Notes: generated from the letters alone by a model not told the origin. DNA of 64,000 nucleotides from Paracamarosporium sp. OC-R06-R3 (GCA_019828545.1 JACVRA010000349.1:112233-176232); one strand, 5' to 3'. Shown: positions 34,051 through 46,560, counted from the stretch's first letter. Translations and numbers: made by a program.

Positions 34051-35062
34051 ATGGCACAAACCAGTGGAGAGAAACCACTGAGCGCAGTGCAAAAGTTGAG
34101 GGTCATGCTCTCGGATCCAGAAAGATTCATCGTATGTCCTGGTGTATACGACGGCTACACGGCGCGTATTGCTTTGGCAGAAGGTGCGGACTGCTTGTAC
34201 ATGGTATGTGTGCCCCATACGGCTGGACCTCCAACACTGAACAGTTTCCATCTAAGATCGCATACTAACGATACTTGGCCAGACTGGTGCAGGAACCACG
34301 ATGTCCCGCCTCGGAATGCCCGACATGGGCCTCGCTACCATGCCCGACATGCTCGCCAACGCCTCAATGCTGGCCTCCATCTCTCCCACTACTCCCCTCA
34401 TTGCAGATGCAGATACGGGATACGGCTCTGCCCTCATGGTCGCCCGTACAGTAACATCGTACATCCGCGCTGGTGTCTCCGGTCTCCATCTCGAAGACCA
34501 GGTCGTTACTAAGCGCTGTGGTCACCTTAGAGGTAAACAGCTCGTCGACATAGACGAGTTCGTGAGCCGGATCCGTGCAGCCGTCATGGCGCGACAACAG
34601 AGTGGCGGTGACATCGTTATTATAGCTCGGACGGATGCGTTAGCCGGCGAAGGATACGACGGCGCGCTGAAAAGATTACGCGCTGCCATCTCCGCTGGTG
34701 CAGAGGTAGCCTTCCTCGAGGGTGTGACTACGCGCGAGGAAGCGGAGAATCTCACCCGCGATCTTGCACCTACACCATGTCTGTTCAACAACGTCCCTGC
34801 AGGCGTGTCACCGGACTTTAGCGTTAAGGAGGCGAAGCAGATTGGGTACAAGATCGCTATCTTTCCTCTCTTGGCGCTCGAAGTGGTGTATCCGGCTGTA
34901 AGAAACGCTTGTAGAGAGCTACTCCAGGAGGGGAATGTGAAGAGTGTGGAGAAGGATGGAAAGAGATGGGGCCCGAGGGAGTTATTTGGGGTGTGTGGAT
35001 TGGACGAGTTGATGGAGTTCGACCGGAAAGCTGGAGGGAAAGGTTATCTCGAAGATGCGTAG
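34051..35062 (+). CDS. PEP mutase / isocitrate lyase superfamily enzyme (methylisocitrate-lyase- or carboxyPEP-mutase-like)
   Basis: Exons 34051..34203 and 34283..35062 around a 79-bp intron (GTATGT, ATACTAACG, GCCAG); 310 aa. The junction restores DCLYM|TGAGTTMSRLGMPD. Superfamily motifs: VCPGVYDGYTARIA (28-41), the Mg-binding IADADTGYG (91-99), HLEDQ (120-124), and the active-site loop KRCGHL (128-133), whose Cys is the general acid in lyases; then IIARTDA (165-171) and LFNNVPAG. The retained KRCGH motif suggests a C-C lyase (2-methylisocitrate lyase, dimethylmalate lyase) rather than a phosphonomutase. The substrate is not decided by sequence. ATG chosen because the frame upstream has no ATG. 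Confidence 0.9.
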
Positions 35063-35676
35063 CCAGAGCAAAGATGGGCAGACGTTGTTTCGAGGAGGAT
35101 TTAGCGAGCGTTTTCTGGAGTTTGAGCGTGTTTTTTGTTCCCTTGGGAGATGCGCTGGCATGATACCTTTTCTTTATCTTTTCTCGGACAAGTTACCCTG
35201 CGGTCGGAAGTAGGGGCAGGATGGAACCATTGAGGTGGAATATGTTGTAGGGGCTTAGTAGCGAATAAACGCGAGGATTTTTCAACAAATACATATCCAT
35301 TCTGTAGTTCCATGCTCAAAAAAGTACTAATGCTTCATTGTTAGTTGGCCAGGAGTGAGAATATCAATAAGCTGAGATGTAACTGGCATAGTGGCTTGAC
35401 GTTCATAGGACAGCAAGCAGCAAAGGAAGCCCCTCAGCCTAGGAGAGAGGTTCTGAGGAGCATCTGTTCATGTGGAGATAAGGTGCATGGCTAGCTCCAC
35501 CATCACTCCGGCCGCGGCCGGCCGCTTAGGCATCGGTGTACTAAACGCACAATGCAATTTTTGAAGTTGAACAATGCCCATTGCCCAAAGACCTTCGTGC
35601 GCACCCAAAGTTTGCTGTATATATGTATTTCGACGTCGAAACAATCTTCATCAAATTAGTAAGCATCTGCTTCCAA
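35063..35676. other. Intergenic, no gene seen
   Basis: 3' UTR of the lyase-family gene, then AT-rich sequence. A GC palindromic block CGGCCGCGGCCGGCCGC lies near 35508-35525. Confidence 0.4.
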
Positions 35677-35763
35677 TCTTCCTTGGTCTAGTGGTCATGA
35701 TTTCCGCTTGTCATCATAAGGTAACAAGCGCGGGAGACCGGGGTTCGATTCCCCGAGGGAGAG
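35677..35763 (+). tRNA. tRNA-Asp (GTC) with 15-nt intron
   Basis: Acceptor strands TCTTCCT (35677-35683) and AGGGAGA (35756-35762) pair fully with one G-U; discriminator G. D-arm GGTCTAGTGGTCATGATT; anticodon stem TCCGC/GCGGG; loop TTGTCA then C after removal of the intron 35714-35728 (TCATAAGGTAACAAG), which sits one base 3' of the anticodon as expected. T-arm CGGGGTTCGATTCCCCG is canonical. The mature RNA is 72 nt before CCA. Anticodon GTC at 35710-35712 reads Asp codons. Confidence 0.88.
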
Positions 35764-36358
35764 ATTTCTTTTTGGCTCCGTGAAGAGTGTAGGAACACAG
35801 ATCCGTAATTTTTGATGGTGTGTATCATCTGTGCTATCTTTTTTGGCTCGCGCACACGAATAGTGTAGACGAGGATATCTTGGCAGCAATCACCGCCATG
35901 TCTTGTACGCGGTATATTGTGAGATCAAGGCAAGTTTCAGTATATGAACATTAGAATATGTTGTTAAAGAGTTATGTAGATTTATTGTAGTTTGTAGTGC
36001 TGGCTGTGCAGAAGTTCCCGTAGTTGTTACCAGCTCTACATTGAGTTCGTCTTTTAGAAATGCATACTTTTGCAAAAGATGCTCTTATTTTAATAACATT
36101 GATCCGTTGTTTGATGTATGGATACTTTTCGTGCACGTTTGTGGTGTGGTGCCGCGGCCCAAATGCACTCATGCTTAAGTCCCGCCAGAGAAAATTTTCT
36201 GTACGAAGAAAAAAAAAACTTCACTGTAGCCATATTCGACCCACATCAATGCCAGCACAGATTTTGAAGTAATCCAGTACTACAAACAATGTAACGTATG
36301 CGAATGCACCTGGTATATATACGTTTTGTGTTGTGGAACTACCATCAAATCAGAACAA

Positions 36359-36461
36359 GCCCGGCTAGCTCAATCGGTAGAGCGTGAGACTCTTAGTATT
36401 CACGTTCTAAAAAGCGCGATTTCAAATCTCAAGGTTGTGGGTTCGACCCCCACGTCGGGCT
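36359..36461 (+). tRNA. tRNA-Lys (CTT) with 30-nt intron
   Basis: Acceptor GCCCGGC (36359-36365) pairs with GTCGGGC (36454-36460), discriminator T. D-arm GCTCAATCGGTAGAGC; anticodon stem TGAGA/TCTCA; anticodon CTT at 36392-36394; intron 36396-36425 after the base 3' of the anticodon; T-arm GTGGGTTCGACCCCCAC. The mature 73 nt closely match eukaryotic tRNA-Lys-CTT. A T-run (TTTCTTTTTT) just downstream is a Pol III terminator. Confidence 0.95.
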
Positions 36462-38523
36462 TTCTTTTTTCGAGTTTTTAGGAGGATGGAGAGTCAGAGC
36501 ACGGAGCATAGTCTCGCTCTTATGTATGTATGCGTGCTGCAGTAACGTGACTTAGAAGACGTCATGAACTGTTCAGCTGATATCGCCGGTCCGCTATCGG
36601 CCTTGTGATTGATTGTGGTTTGATATTGGCAAGCCTATTCGATGCGTATTATCTTTATGATCCGGAACATGATTAAAGCCGGGATGCTGCATTATGCGGC
36701 GGTGTTGAACTGGTTAGAGGAACGAATTCAACAACCAATTTTTTAGACACTGTAGATAGATATGCATGTGAAGACCGGCTATTTTCAGTCGATGGCACAC
36801 CCACCCATCATGATTTTGAAGTTAAGCTCTCATGCTTCCTTCTTATGTAGCACTACAACTGCTGATTGAGATGGAAAATCCGTTCGAGATGCTATCTGAA
36901 TCGTTCTGAAGGAAGACGTATCTGTAACTTCTGTTGAGCCAGGTCCCTTGGTTGTACATGCAATCAGAGCTGCTTTTGACTCGCGAGGATGGTAGTAGGT
37001 AGGCAGTAGTAAATGGTGAGCGGGTTAAGAGAGCCACAGCATCATTTGATGAATCTAAATCTCTACGAACAACTACAACTCGAAGCATGCGCACGCTTCC
37101 AAGGTTGACGGGCTTCTTCCACGCCGCTATATGCAGCTAAGTAAGCGTTTCCCTCTTCAGATTCTTATTCAAGGCTGCGATTTCTCGGTACCATCTCAAC
37201 AACCCAAACTTGACGCTGTTGGCCTATCACGACAATATCATAATGGTCCTAGTCTATAGAATGATGAACACGAGTTAATGGGCAGTAATTGATTAAGTCA
37301 GCTAAAGCTGACTTCATGGTCCCTTGTATCAGTATATGTGAGTACAAAATACGAGGCCCCGACCTATCTGACCCTGGGCAAATACACCATATTTGCTTTG
37401 ATACCTCTACAGTCCTTTCTACCACATCTCGACCACGGCTGTATCCGTAGCTATCTCCATTAACCGCGTGTATACTAATATCCAGATGACTTAGTCCTCC
37501 CTATCTAAGTAGGACTCTCCTACCCAATCATGGACAATATTTCGAGGCCAATATCGTTCTCTGCTGCTTCGGCTTCCTCATCCCCTCACTGTACATATAT
37601 GATATTTGGATAGAACCATGCCCAAGGCGTACAACTGGTACTAACCTTCCCTTGAATCATAACATAGCAAACATTTTGTATCAAAAGAGGGGAAATAAAC
37701 AAGATAGCGCGTGGTATGCGATAAAAGATGCTGAGAATGTATACTAAACTTCTACAACCTATTGTGAAGACGACAACACCACGGATTTTTGCTCCCTCTT
37801 TTCCCTACGCCCTTTTTGCGTCAATTTCGAAAGGTTTATGTTTTTGTTGTTACTTAGGCTCCACGCTACTACATTTTGTTTACCTGAACAAATCACTAGT
37901 AGTCTGCATAAGCATCACTCCAAAGCGAAAGCGTACGAATGAACAGATAATATAAAAGAAGACGAATTAAGTATGATTTTTACTTTTTCTCTAACAACTT
38001 AAAACAGATACGTGATAAAAAGCGCATCAGCCCAAGCCCACGCACGAGGCACGATGCCAATACCCCCTGACCCAACGCTAGAAGCGACCGGATAGTAGCT
38101 TGCGCAGACAAGCCTTTGCGCACTATGATAAATAATAGACAGTGCGTAGCCTGGTGCAGAGATGCTTGAATCTAATAGTTCTGCTTGGACTAAGCGGTCG
38201 GAAACTGGCCTGGTCATCCGCAATAACGGACATCGAGCTTTGGCGTATCTTCCGAGCCGCGCAGATTCCAAGCGCAAGCACTCTAGAATTGGATCCGGTG
38301 TCGTACAAGAGGCTGATTAGGCTGACTGCAGCGTCAGTACAAAACTGTGAGACAATCTCTCTCGCGTCGGATGGTGGGAGAGCTCGGTGTGCCTCGAACC
38401 ATCGTGATCGTATAGGCTATCTTAGGTGGTCTAGCGAAGAGCGAGTGCGCTCACGTCAGCGACAGTGGAGGTTGGTTTAATATTTGAGACTCAATCCCGG
38501 AATGTAGACATATCGTAGCGCAA
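36462..38523. other. Intergenic, AT-rich, no gene seen
   Basis: No coding frame with family motifs. It includes a perfect 9-bp inverted repeat with 2-bp spacer at 37295-37314 (AAGTCAGCT aa AGCTGACTT). 38.0-38.5 kb has short GC-richer frames and would include the Upf1 3' UTR. Confidence 0.45.
37295..37314. repeat. Perfect inverted repeat, 9-bp arms
   Basis: AAGTCAGCT, spacer AA, AGCTGACTT. Could be a dimeric transcription-factor site or chance; no neighbouring gene within 1 kb. Confidence 0.6.
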
Positions 38524-41500
38524 TCAGTCATAGTTTGCGGGGCCACCAATCTGGCTGGCAAAGGCTGTAGAGACGCTCCTAGCATCATCGTCGTCGGCAC
38601 CGAGCCCTCGGAGACCGCGATTGCCAGCGTAGTTGCCAGGAACATTTTCGTTTCGGCGCGTAGACTCAACGAATCGATTCAGGCGATCAGACTGACTCAG
38701 AGAAGTAGGCTTGCTGTAGTCGTTCAAGCTCAACCCAGTGAGACTGATGCCACCGGGACCGTCGGCAATGCTACTCCTTGTGTCTGTCATCTCGCTAGCG
38801 GCGACTGACTCGCCAGCGATGCTGGGAGCGCCGTTCTTGCTCTTGTGCGCACCATTGCGACCAGGGAGAGGCCAGCTATCCTGGAAGTTGGAGAACATGG
38901 GAGGATAGTTAGAAGGAACATTGACACCGCCACCGCCAAGGGCCGAGGAGTGGACGGAGGAGACGTCGTCAGGAATGTATCCGACGATGGATCCATTGTC
39001 ATTGTATTCCTGACGTTTGTTCGCATTCCATCCAGCGGGTTGGCGGCCAGATGTCATGGCATTGGCATGCTGGTAAGCCATTTGATAGCGCTGCGGACCA
39101 CGATAAGATTGTTTCGGACGGCTGAACTGAAGAAGCGACACCTGCAAGTTCGTCAAAGGACCCTCCACAAGGCAGTTGCGCTCCTTGAAATGGAGAAGGA
39201 GATAATGCCAGAGTGGATGCTTTGAGAGCACTTTCGGGTTGCCTAGGATGACAAGACCGTACTTAGCTCGCGTCAGGGCCACGTTAAGGCGGCGAGGGTC
39301 ACTCAAGAAACCGATACCTTGATGGTCGTTGGAACGAACGCAGGAAAGGATGATGAAATCCTTTTCACGTCCTTGGAAGGCATCGACAGAGGCAACCTCG
39401 ACCTCCTTGTAGTTTTCTTTCTTGAAGCTACCCGTAGCCTGCATAGAGCTGACAACGTAGCTACGTTGTCCTTCATACGGCGTAATAATACCAATATCAC
39501 CAGGAAGGACACCGGCTTTGAAAAAGCGCGTAACGATCTTCTCTACGTTCTGAGCTTCGGTACGGTTCAGGTACGATGTGCCAGAAGCCGAGATTTCTTC
39601 TGCTCCGATATTGGACCAGAACATCATCGGATTGTCCCCAACTGGCCAAGGGAAGTCGACGTCGCGACGGATGCGATCTTGCATAGTGACACCGTTCTGC
39701 AACGACCCTTCGTAGAACATGTTCGAGGGAAACTCGGAAAGACAAGGATGCATACGGTACTGAACCTGCAGTCGAATCGGAGAACAGCCGAGAATGACCA
39801 ATCGCTCGAACAGAGACTGGTTAAGACCAGCGGTGGCGGCCTTTTTGTTCATAATGACAGGTCCAAGCTGCTGGTGATCTCCTACTAACACGACTTGCTT
39901 ACAGCCTAGGACGAGCGGAATCATGCATTCGGGCTCTGCCGATTGCGTCGATTCATCGATCAAGACGGTCCTGAACTTCATCTTAGAAAGGCGAGGATCA
40001 CCGGCACCAACACAAGTACAGCAGATGACATCGGCTGCGTTGAGAATCTCTCGCTCTGCAGCACGAGTGAGCTGCTTAAATTTCTTCTCGTCCTGGCTCG
40101 AAAGCTCTCCGACATCACTCTTGAGCTGGTTGAGCTTGTTCAACTCCACATTAGTATCGTTCATGCGAACCTGCTCGTGAAGCGACAAAAAGTTGACTGA
40201 CGACTCAACATCCTCCCTTGACTTGGCAGTGACGCGTACTGTCTTCAAACCGGTAAGGTGGATGCGCTCACATAACTGATCAACGGCAACGTTAGATGGA
40301 GCACAGACCAGGACTGGTCCGCCGTTGATCTTGCACAAGTGGTAGATGATGGTCGCAGAAGTGACGGTCTTTCCGGTACCCGGAGGCCCTTGAATCAAGC
40401 TCAATGGCTTTTGCAAGACACTTTTGACGGCATTGATCTGGCTACCGTTGAGTTCAGGCAATCCAGGAACGCTGAACTTGCGAGGTAGCTGAATCTTCAT
40501 CGGAGCAGACGCAACCTCGTGACCAAGGAGGCGGTGGAAGATGTAGCCTGACACGCTCATTTCATCAATGGCAAACGTCTTCATGGCATGCTGCATGCGG
40601 TCGAACGAGGTGGCCTTCCAGACGTAATCGGCACTGAAATTGTGGGTGCACTCGGTAGGCACAGACTTGTGGTCGCCCTTGGTTCGCAACTCGATAGTGA
40701 CTTCGTCAGACTGATTGTTCGGAATCTTGATCACATAGCCAACGCCCTCCCAGTGCGGGCGAAGCTCTCCCGTATATCTCAAGCGCATCTCATCGCCCAC
40801 GGCAAGCTTCACGTCACCGAGTTCGAGCTTCGGCAAGACAAAGCTGGCTGTGTGCTTGTTGTTCAGAGCCATGTCCCAGCGTACGACGAGCCCGTCCTGC
40901 GACTGCGATTCTTTCAGCTTGCGATCGTAATCGGCCTCAATCTTGACAAGCGGCCCAAACACGTTCTGGTATTGGAATGCATCGTCGTAACGGAGCAGAA
41001 CCTTGGCAATGACCTCCTCTTGGCCGGCGCCCTTCTCCAGGTCAGCGATAGTGGCAGTCGCATTGTCCTTCCAGAGTTCCTCCAGTTTGGCAATCATCTG
41101 CGGGCTGAGGTGGCGGGCGCGGAGCTGCTCTTGGTCGGTTGGTGGAGGCACAAGCCAGGGAAGGAAGGAGCGATCCTCGATCAACGGCTGCCAGCGCGAC
41201 GTATCCCAATTCATGTCTTTCTGCGAGGGCATGGCGGCGCATGGCTGGCGGCACAATAGAACCACAACAGTATCCGACTTGGCGGGTATGAAGCCTAGCA
41301 GAAATACGTTCTTTGTGCCGCAGTTGTAGCATTCGAGGATGGTGTCGCCGAGCGAGGAGAGCGGGTGCAGCTGCACCTCTTTGTGGCGTGCGCGGACGAG
41401 GTGGTTGATGATATGCGACGAGGACGTGTTGCCGCGGGCGCTGCAGAACCATTTGTTGCAGGCCAAACACTTGACGACGCTGCCAGCGTTGTGAATTCCG

Positions 41501-41827
41501 CAATACCTAACCCACGATTAGTTGCATCCAGGCCGCGAGCTTCTCTACTTACGCGCACGCGTGTGCCGGAAGCTCGACGTCTTCCTCCTGCTTGGCGCCA
41601 GCCTTTCCATTAGCACCGTCCACAGGCATGCTAACCATGCTCTCCATGTCGTCGTCATCATCATACATTTCCGTTTCCTCGTCGTCCATGCGGCGTCTGC
41701 GTGAGGCTGTCATTCCGCGGGAGAGGTCGCCGTCCAGGATGCTCTCGTCGTCGCCGGCACCAGCGTTAATAGTGGCGGCAGAGTCGGACACCAGGTGGTT
41801 GCCCATGTGCGTGAAGGCGCCCTCCAT
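38524..41827 (-). CDS. upf1: Upf1/Nam7 RNA helicase, nonsense-mediated mRNA decay
   Basis: Two exons on the minus strand, 41553..41827 and 38524..41506, around a 46-bp intron (GTAAGT, CAACTAATC, GGTTAG); 1085 aa. After an acidic, Asp/Met-rich N-terminus, the Cys/His-rich Upf2-binding domain starts across the junction ([25 protein letters not shown]) and runs to about 250. SF1 helicase core follows: GPPGTGKT (about 465-472), DEST (about 609-612), [18 protein letters not shown] and [11 protein letters not shown]. The ~220-residue C-terminal tail is Gly/Ser/Asn-rich with scattered Ser/Thr-Gln and Ser-Asp sites, more like animal Upf1 than the short yeast tail. It acts in the cytoplasm on terminating ribosomes with Upf2/Upf3. 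The ATG at 41827 is the first in frame; the frame extends upstream without ATG. Confidence 0.97.
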
Positions 41828-44800
41828 GATTAATGAGCCGCCTGCGCTGGGTTGTGCTTCGTATATTTTGTTGTGCGCGGGCGGCAAGTGACGGCCAAGC
41901 TTCGCTGGTGGGTTATGTAGTGGGCGTGTTCAGGCCAGCCGTTTACACCATCTCTTGATATTCGGCGTTGAGCGCGAGGTGTTTGCGCGATGTGGCGGCG
42001 AAAGATTGTCTCTGTTGACCAAGTGGGCTGCCGCTATGCATTCTCGTCGGTTGTCGGAGCTTGTGGCTTGGCCGTCCGTGCGCCCTCGTTCGCTCCTCTT
42101 CAGGGTCTAACACCACCTCGATTCTGCTCCCGTAAACCTCTTGCAGGCCAACTGGGTCGTCCCTTTCCTTGCCAATTCGGTCTTGCTCTTGAATTTCCTT
42201 TTCTCTGTGTCTCTCGTATTTCACAATGGCTCAGGCGAGTGGGGTTGGTCTGGCTGCTGTAGGTACCGCAAGTGTGGCGGCTACCGGGAACGTTTGTGTG
42301 ACCTGCAGCGGAGAGCCGCATAATACCATTTCATTATTGACCGCAAGTCATCAGTGGCTTTCACTTTTGGGCAATCATACTTGATACTTGTATCTGTCAT
42401 GGCTCGCTTACACAGTATAGGTATGAGGATGGCAATCAAACAAAGGACAAGAGCATGGAACAATTTCTGCCCCAAATATATTTTGCGATTTACATGCCAC
42501 AAAACCGATTCTGCCATTTTTCAAAAGATGCTCTGCTCCACCGAAGCCTTGGGGTTCCCCCACGTGTCCGGTTCCGGGCACATTTGGTCACGTGACTGGA
42601 ATATACAAGGTCTCGTGTCCACGTCTCGCAGCCCGATCTTGCATGCCGAAAGGATCACTTTCGGGTCGGCGCCGAATTACTTCGGAGCGAGTTTTCCCCT
42701 GACCCGCTCTTGCCGTCCCGTCCGCGACCCGGAAACCGTATCACCCTCCGCCGTCGGCTGGTGTCCCGCCTCCGCGAACCTGCTGGCTGGTGTCAAATCA
42801 CCGTTCAGATCGATGAACTTGTCAACGACCTGTTCGAACCTCGCGCAAACCTCATTTTTTAATGGAAGCATCCGTTCGCCGTCGAGTACAGCGAATGTGG
42901 GGTGCATGAACTGTGAATGCAACGGTATCCACTTCACAATCCTTACGCGAGTTCCAGTGATAAGAAGTCTAATCGCGCGAGCCTGCGTTATATTCAATTC
43001 AGGTCACGCCTATTTTTGCAATATCGGCTGCGTGGACCGCATCACAGGTGCAGGTGATTGCCACTTGAAATCGGTACACGCTGACCAATGCCAGCCACTG
43101 AGCTTACCCGGTCGAGATGCGTCGTGGTGGCACGGGTACAGGTATCGCAGCTGTTCGCTCCTTTCCGGTTAACCAGGTCGACTGCCGCGCTACTGACCGC
43201 GTTACACTACGCTTATGCTCGCCTTAACTGTCATGGACTTGCCTTATTCTCACAATATCAACCTTTAGCGAAATTGGACCGTACTATGGGTCCACGGCGC
43301 TTGTTGATTGAAGATCACAAACGGGAGTAATCGTTTCCGCGATGCCACGTTTACAATGACTATCACGCCTTCATCCGCCAGCCAATCATTGCAACTGAGC
43401 ACCACACCTGTTGCAAGCTCACGCGAATTTCCCTTGGATGCCGCAACACCCGTCCTACGGAGCTGCATCGCTTTTATTACCTAACTCGAAGCCCTGGAGG
43501 AGCTGGGTCAGGGCGGGAGCAAGAGGCATACATGCCCAGTAGCGGCTACCGCGCCAGCAGATCGAACAGCGCAGGCGACGCCCCATGCTAACGTCAGTTC
43601 ATGCAGTGACCTGTATGACCCTGACTCGCTGCCAGCCCGCTCAAGTCTGCAGTTCAATGTCAATCAGCATACTCCAGGTAACCCTGATCGCCTTGATCCA
43701 TCCCGCTCTTGCATGTTGTCACGTTGCATGCTGCAGGCAGTTATTTTGTGACATTCCCTTTCTTCGTAAAGAAGCGAAGGCTGGCTATCGCTGGGCTACA
43801 CCTTGCTGCTGGTGTCAGCTTCACTTTCGAGTCCCACACTATTCATCAAAGGAGTAATGGCTCGGCGGAGCCTGCATGCTTCTTTGGTTGCTCGCTTCCC
43901 CATGAATTATCATTATCAGTTGAACAAAAGATTGCTCAGAGAGCCAAGACATACTCACCGGAAACGTGTGCAATACTTGGACCAGCCCTCATTGTCGATC
44001 ACGGCAGACGTTGATGGCAGGCGCTTTTGCGTTACTAGCCAATGGCCTTGTCAAACCCAAAATCAACCTCACGGCAGATCTACTTCCTATTGCTTTCAGC
44101 ACGTAGCGGTCATTTCCGGCTCTTGCATTAATCACGACGTTGCTTGAAAGTATTGCGCGCTCCATCACACAAGATAGCATTATCCGCCAACCCACATACA
44201 GGTTCGTGTCACCTTGTCAACGACATCAGCCACGCTCTTCTCCGTGTAGAATACTCCGCAACTCGGAGGACGACGGAGGCGAAGCGCGTTCTTACTCACA
44301 TAATCCTGCACGTAAGGCAGCACAATCACATCGACGCACGGTTGCAACGCAATCCTTCCAAGACCACGCTGCCTTGCCCCCGCGACCCGCCGCTGCGCAC
44401 GCAACTCACCGTATTTACACAAACACCGCAGCTTTCGTTATCCTACTTTGGATTCAGCCCCTGCAGCGCGTCGACACCCTCACCGCCTCACACCAGGGCC
44501 ACCCCTCGCATGTGCATTGCGTCTCACTGACCGATCGCTGCCGTGTAATACGATCTGATCTCGACCCCTCGCCAACGTCTTTTCGCCCCGCATCTCGACC
44601 TCCACCAGGTCTAAATGACACACATCAGCATGTCTCCACTATGCGTGAATAATCCGGTGCCACTCAGGACCCCTGGTTGTGCCTCTGTCGTGCGACCTCG
44701 AGTACCCCAGATTCAGCTCGCTGCACGAGGCATAAGGTGGGCCCCATGCTTGTCAGTGCTTACACTGCACCTCGCCCCTTCCAGCTGCACCGTCTGTGGT

Positions 44801-45175
44801 ACGACAGACTCAACGATTTCTGACCGGTCGACTTGTGCTTGATGCGTGTGAGGCTGAAAGGGGAACATGTCTAAGTCTCGCGTGTTCGAATCTCGAGTGG
44901 TAGGCTGCGCGATGCTGCAGTCACTCGCGTGCATGTCACGCTGTGCGACATGTGTCGTACTCGCTTCGACGCGCCGAGTGCGAACCTGAGACTGCGCCCG
45001 CTGCAACACTGCAGACTCGATCTCTGATCGCGGCTCGTCCAACCTACTACATGCGGGGTAAATATCGCATATCCTATAGCGAGCAGCAAAAGTAAGGCCT
45101 GCGCAAGCACGGTTTGTACGAGGGTTTGTACGAGTAAGGTGTTGAAGAGCGCCGTAGCACCAAAATCAATACCCA
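41828..45175. other. Large gene-free region downstream of nothing recognisable (Upf1 promoter side)
   Basis: First about 400 bp would be the Upf1 promoter. The rest has moderate GC and several medium-length frames (for example 42354-43172 +, 42677-42997 -) that lack family motifs or proper ATG starts. No gene supported. Confidence 0.45.
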
Positions 45176-46089
45176 TCCTGCATCCCCCTCATGCAACACA
45201 TATCCCATATCCAATATGCAAACCTCACCACGCACCTTTCAACCCTCGTCCTTGTCCCTCATGCGCACACGGTCAGCCCCAAAACCTACGCCCAGGTCAA
45301 CAAAACACATGTTTGCATCCCAGAAACATGCAGCACTGCACTCCTTTTCCTTCCGCACCCTTCCGCATCCCAGACCCCAGCTACAGCTACATCTACATAC
45401 GCCCATAAACCCTAACCTCAGCGCGAGTCTTCTCGCCCATGCCTACCAAATACGCAAGCAGGCAGACGCTACAGGAGAGTACGCGCACGCAAAACACGCC
45501 ACTCGCTCGCCTCTTATTCCCCCATTCTCTATCTCTATCCTAGTCCCATTCCCTATCACAATCCCAACCCCAGTCCCAATCTCACTCTCCATCCCAAACT
45601 CCATCCCAAACCCAAACTTACCCCCACACACCATGTACCCTTCCACCGCAGCAGTCATCAAAACCACCTCCCCCTCACGACATCCCCGTCCCGTCCTACG
45701 CTTCACCCTCGTCCCGTCCTATGCTCCATCCCCAGCCTCAGGCCACCAGCATTGGCACCCCGCAATCCTTCCTCGCCCTCCCCTCCCCTCCCCTCCCAGC
45801 TGAAGCAAGGACGCAAGAAAAAGCAAAAACAGACGAACTCGGGAAATGGTGGGAAAAAGCAAGCTTAGGTCTCATCGGACCGCGCCGCGCCGCACCGCTT
45901 CGTATCCTACCGCACGGCACGCTGCCCAGCTAAGGTACCCTGCCGAAGCCTGCTGCGTCAGTGTCACGCCATGGCGCCCTCCCGTGCTGAGTAGTGGGTT
46001 TCATACCGCGTCGTGTCCTCGCCGAGAGTAGATAAGACGCGAGGGCGCAGGATGGCATGGGATTGGACCCAGGAGTAGGGCGTGTCGGG

Positions 46090-46147
46090 ACAAGGCAAGG
46101 CAGGGCAAGGCAAGGTAAGGCAAGGTAAGGCAAGGTAAGGCAAGGTA
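46090..46147 (+). repeat. Tandem repeat of about 10 bp, GGTAAGGCAA-type
   Basis: GGCAAGG units lead into three to four near-perfect copies of AAGGCAAGGT across 46101-46147. Confidence 0.9.
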
Positions 46148-46323
46148 CGTGTGTGCAAGCGGTGCGGAAGCGGAAGCGGAAGCGGGGGCGGGTGGGATGC
46201 GGAGTGTGCCGCGGTGGTGGGTGGGTGGGTAGCTGAGGGCGGGCGTGGGTGTGTGTTGGTTTGCGTTTGGTTGGGGTAAGCGTGCGTGGACGTCATGTCT
46301 GGGTGCCCCGTTTGCTTGATACC

Positions 46324-46355
46324 TTCGTTCGTTCGTTCGTACGTACGTACGTATG
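46324..46355 (+). repeat. Tetranucleotide run (CGTT)n(CGTA)n
   Basis: TTCGTTCGTTCGTTCGTACGTACGTACGTATG; the CGTA half is self-complementary. Confidence 0.9.
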
Positions 46356-46509
46356 TCTCTTGCAGATTGATAAGGTGAGGGCGTGGATGTAAGCGAGGAG
46401 GAGGAATCAAGGAAGGAGGTGAGGGTGATAGGTAGATGGTCTATCAATCAGTCGATGGGTGCAGTATTGATTTGTTGAGTGAGTGAGTGAGGGACTAATT
46501 CATTGATCG

Positions 46510-46550
46510 GTTGATTGATTGATTGATTGATTGAATGGATGGATGGATAG
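46510..46550 (+). repeat. Tetranucleotide run (GATT)n(GGAT)n
   Basis: TTGATTGATTGATTGATTGA followed by ATGGATGGATGGATAG. Confidence 0.9.
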
Positions 46551-46560
46551 ACCTGTACCA

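Larger units (their letters stand above)
45176..46560. other. Intergenic island with A/C-rich to G-rich switch and simple repeats
   Basis: 45.18-45.83 kb is extremely C-rich on the + strand, with imperfect ATCCCA-type hexamers at 45.53-45.62 kb and CTCCC repeats near 45777-45800. 46.02-46.56 kb is G-rich, with a 10-bp tandem repeat, (CGTT)/(CGTA) and (GATT)/(GATG) runs, and a quadruplex-type motif at 46219-46239. No gene. Confidence 0.6.

Noticed and set aside
42677..42997. 106-codon minus-strand frame with protein-like composition
   Set aside because: Begins with TTG, no recognisable domain and no splice partners that extend it convincingly.
42354..43172. 272-codon + strand frame in the Upf1 upstream region
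   Set aside because: No family motif, mixed composition and no ATG at its start; similar frames are expected by chance in moderate-GC DNA.
46090..46550. Clustered short repeats considered as a CRISPR-like or satellite array
   Set aside because: These are different simple tandem repeats without regular spacers; eukaryotic intergenic microsatellites explain them.
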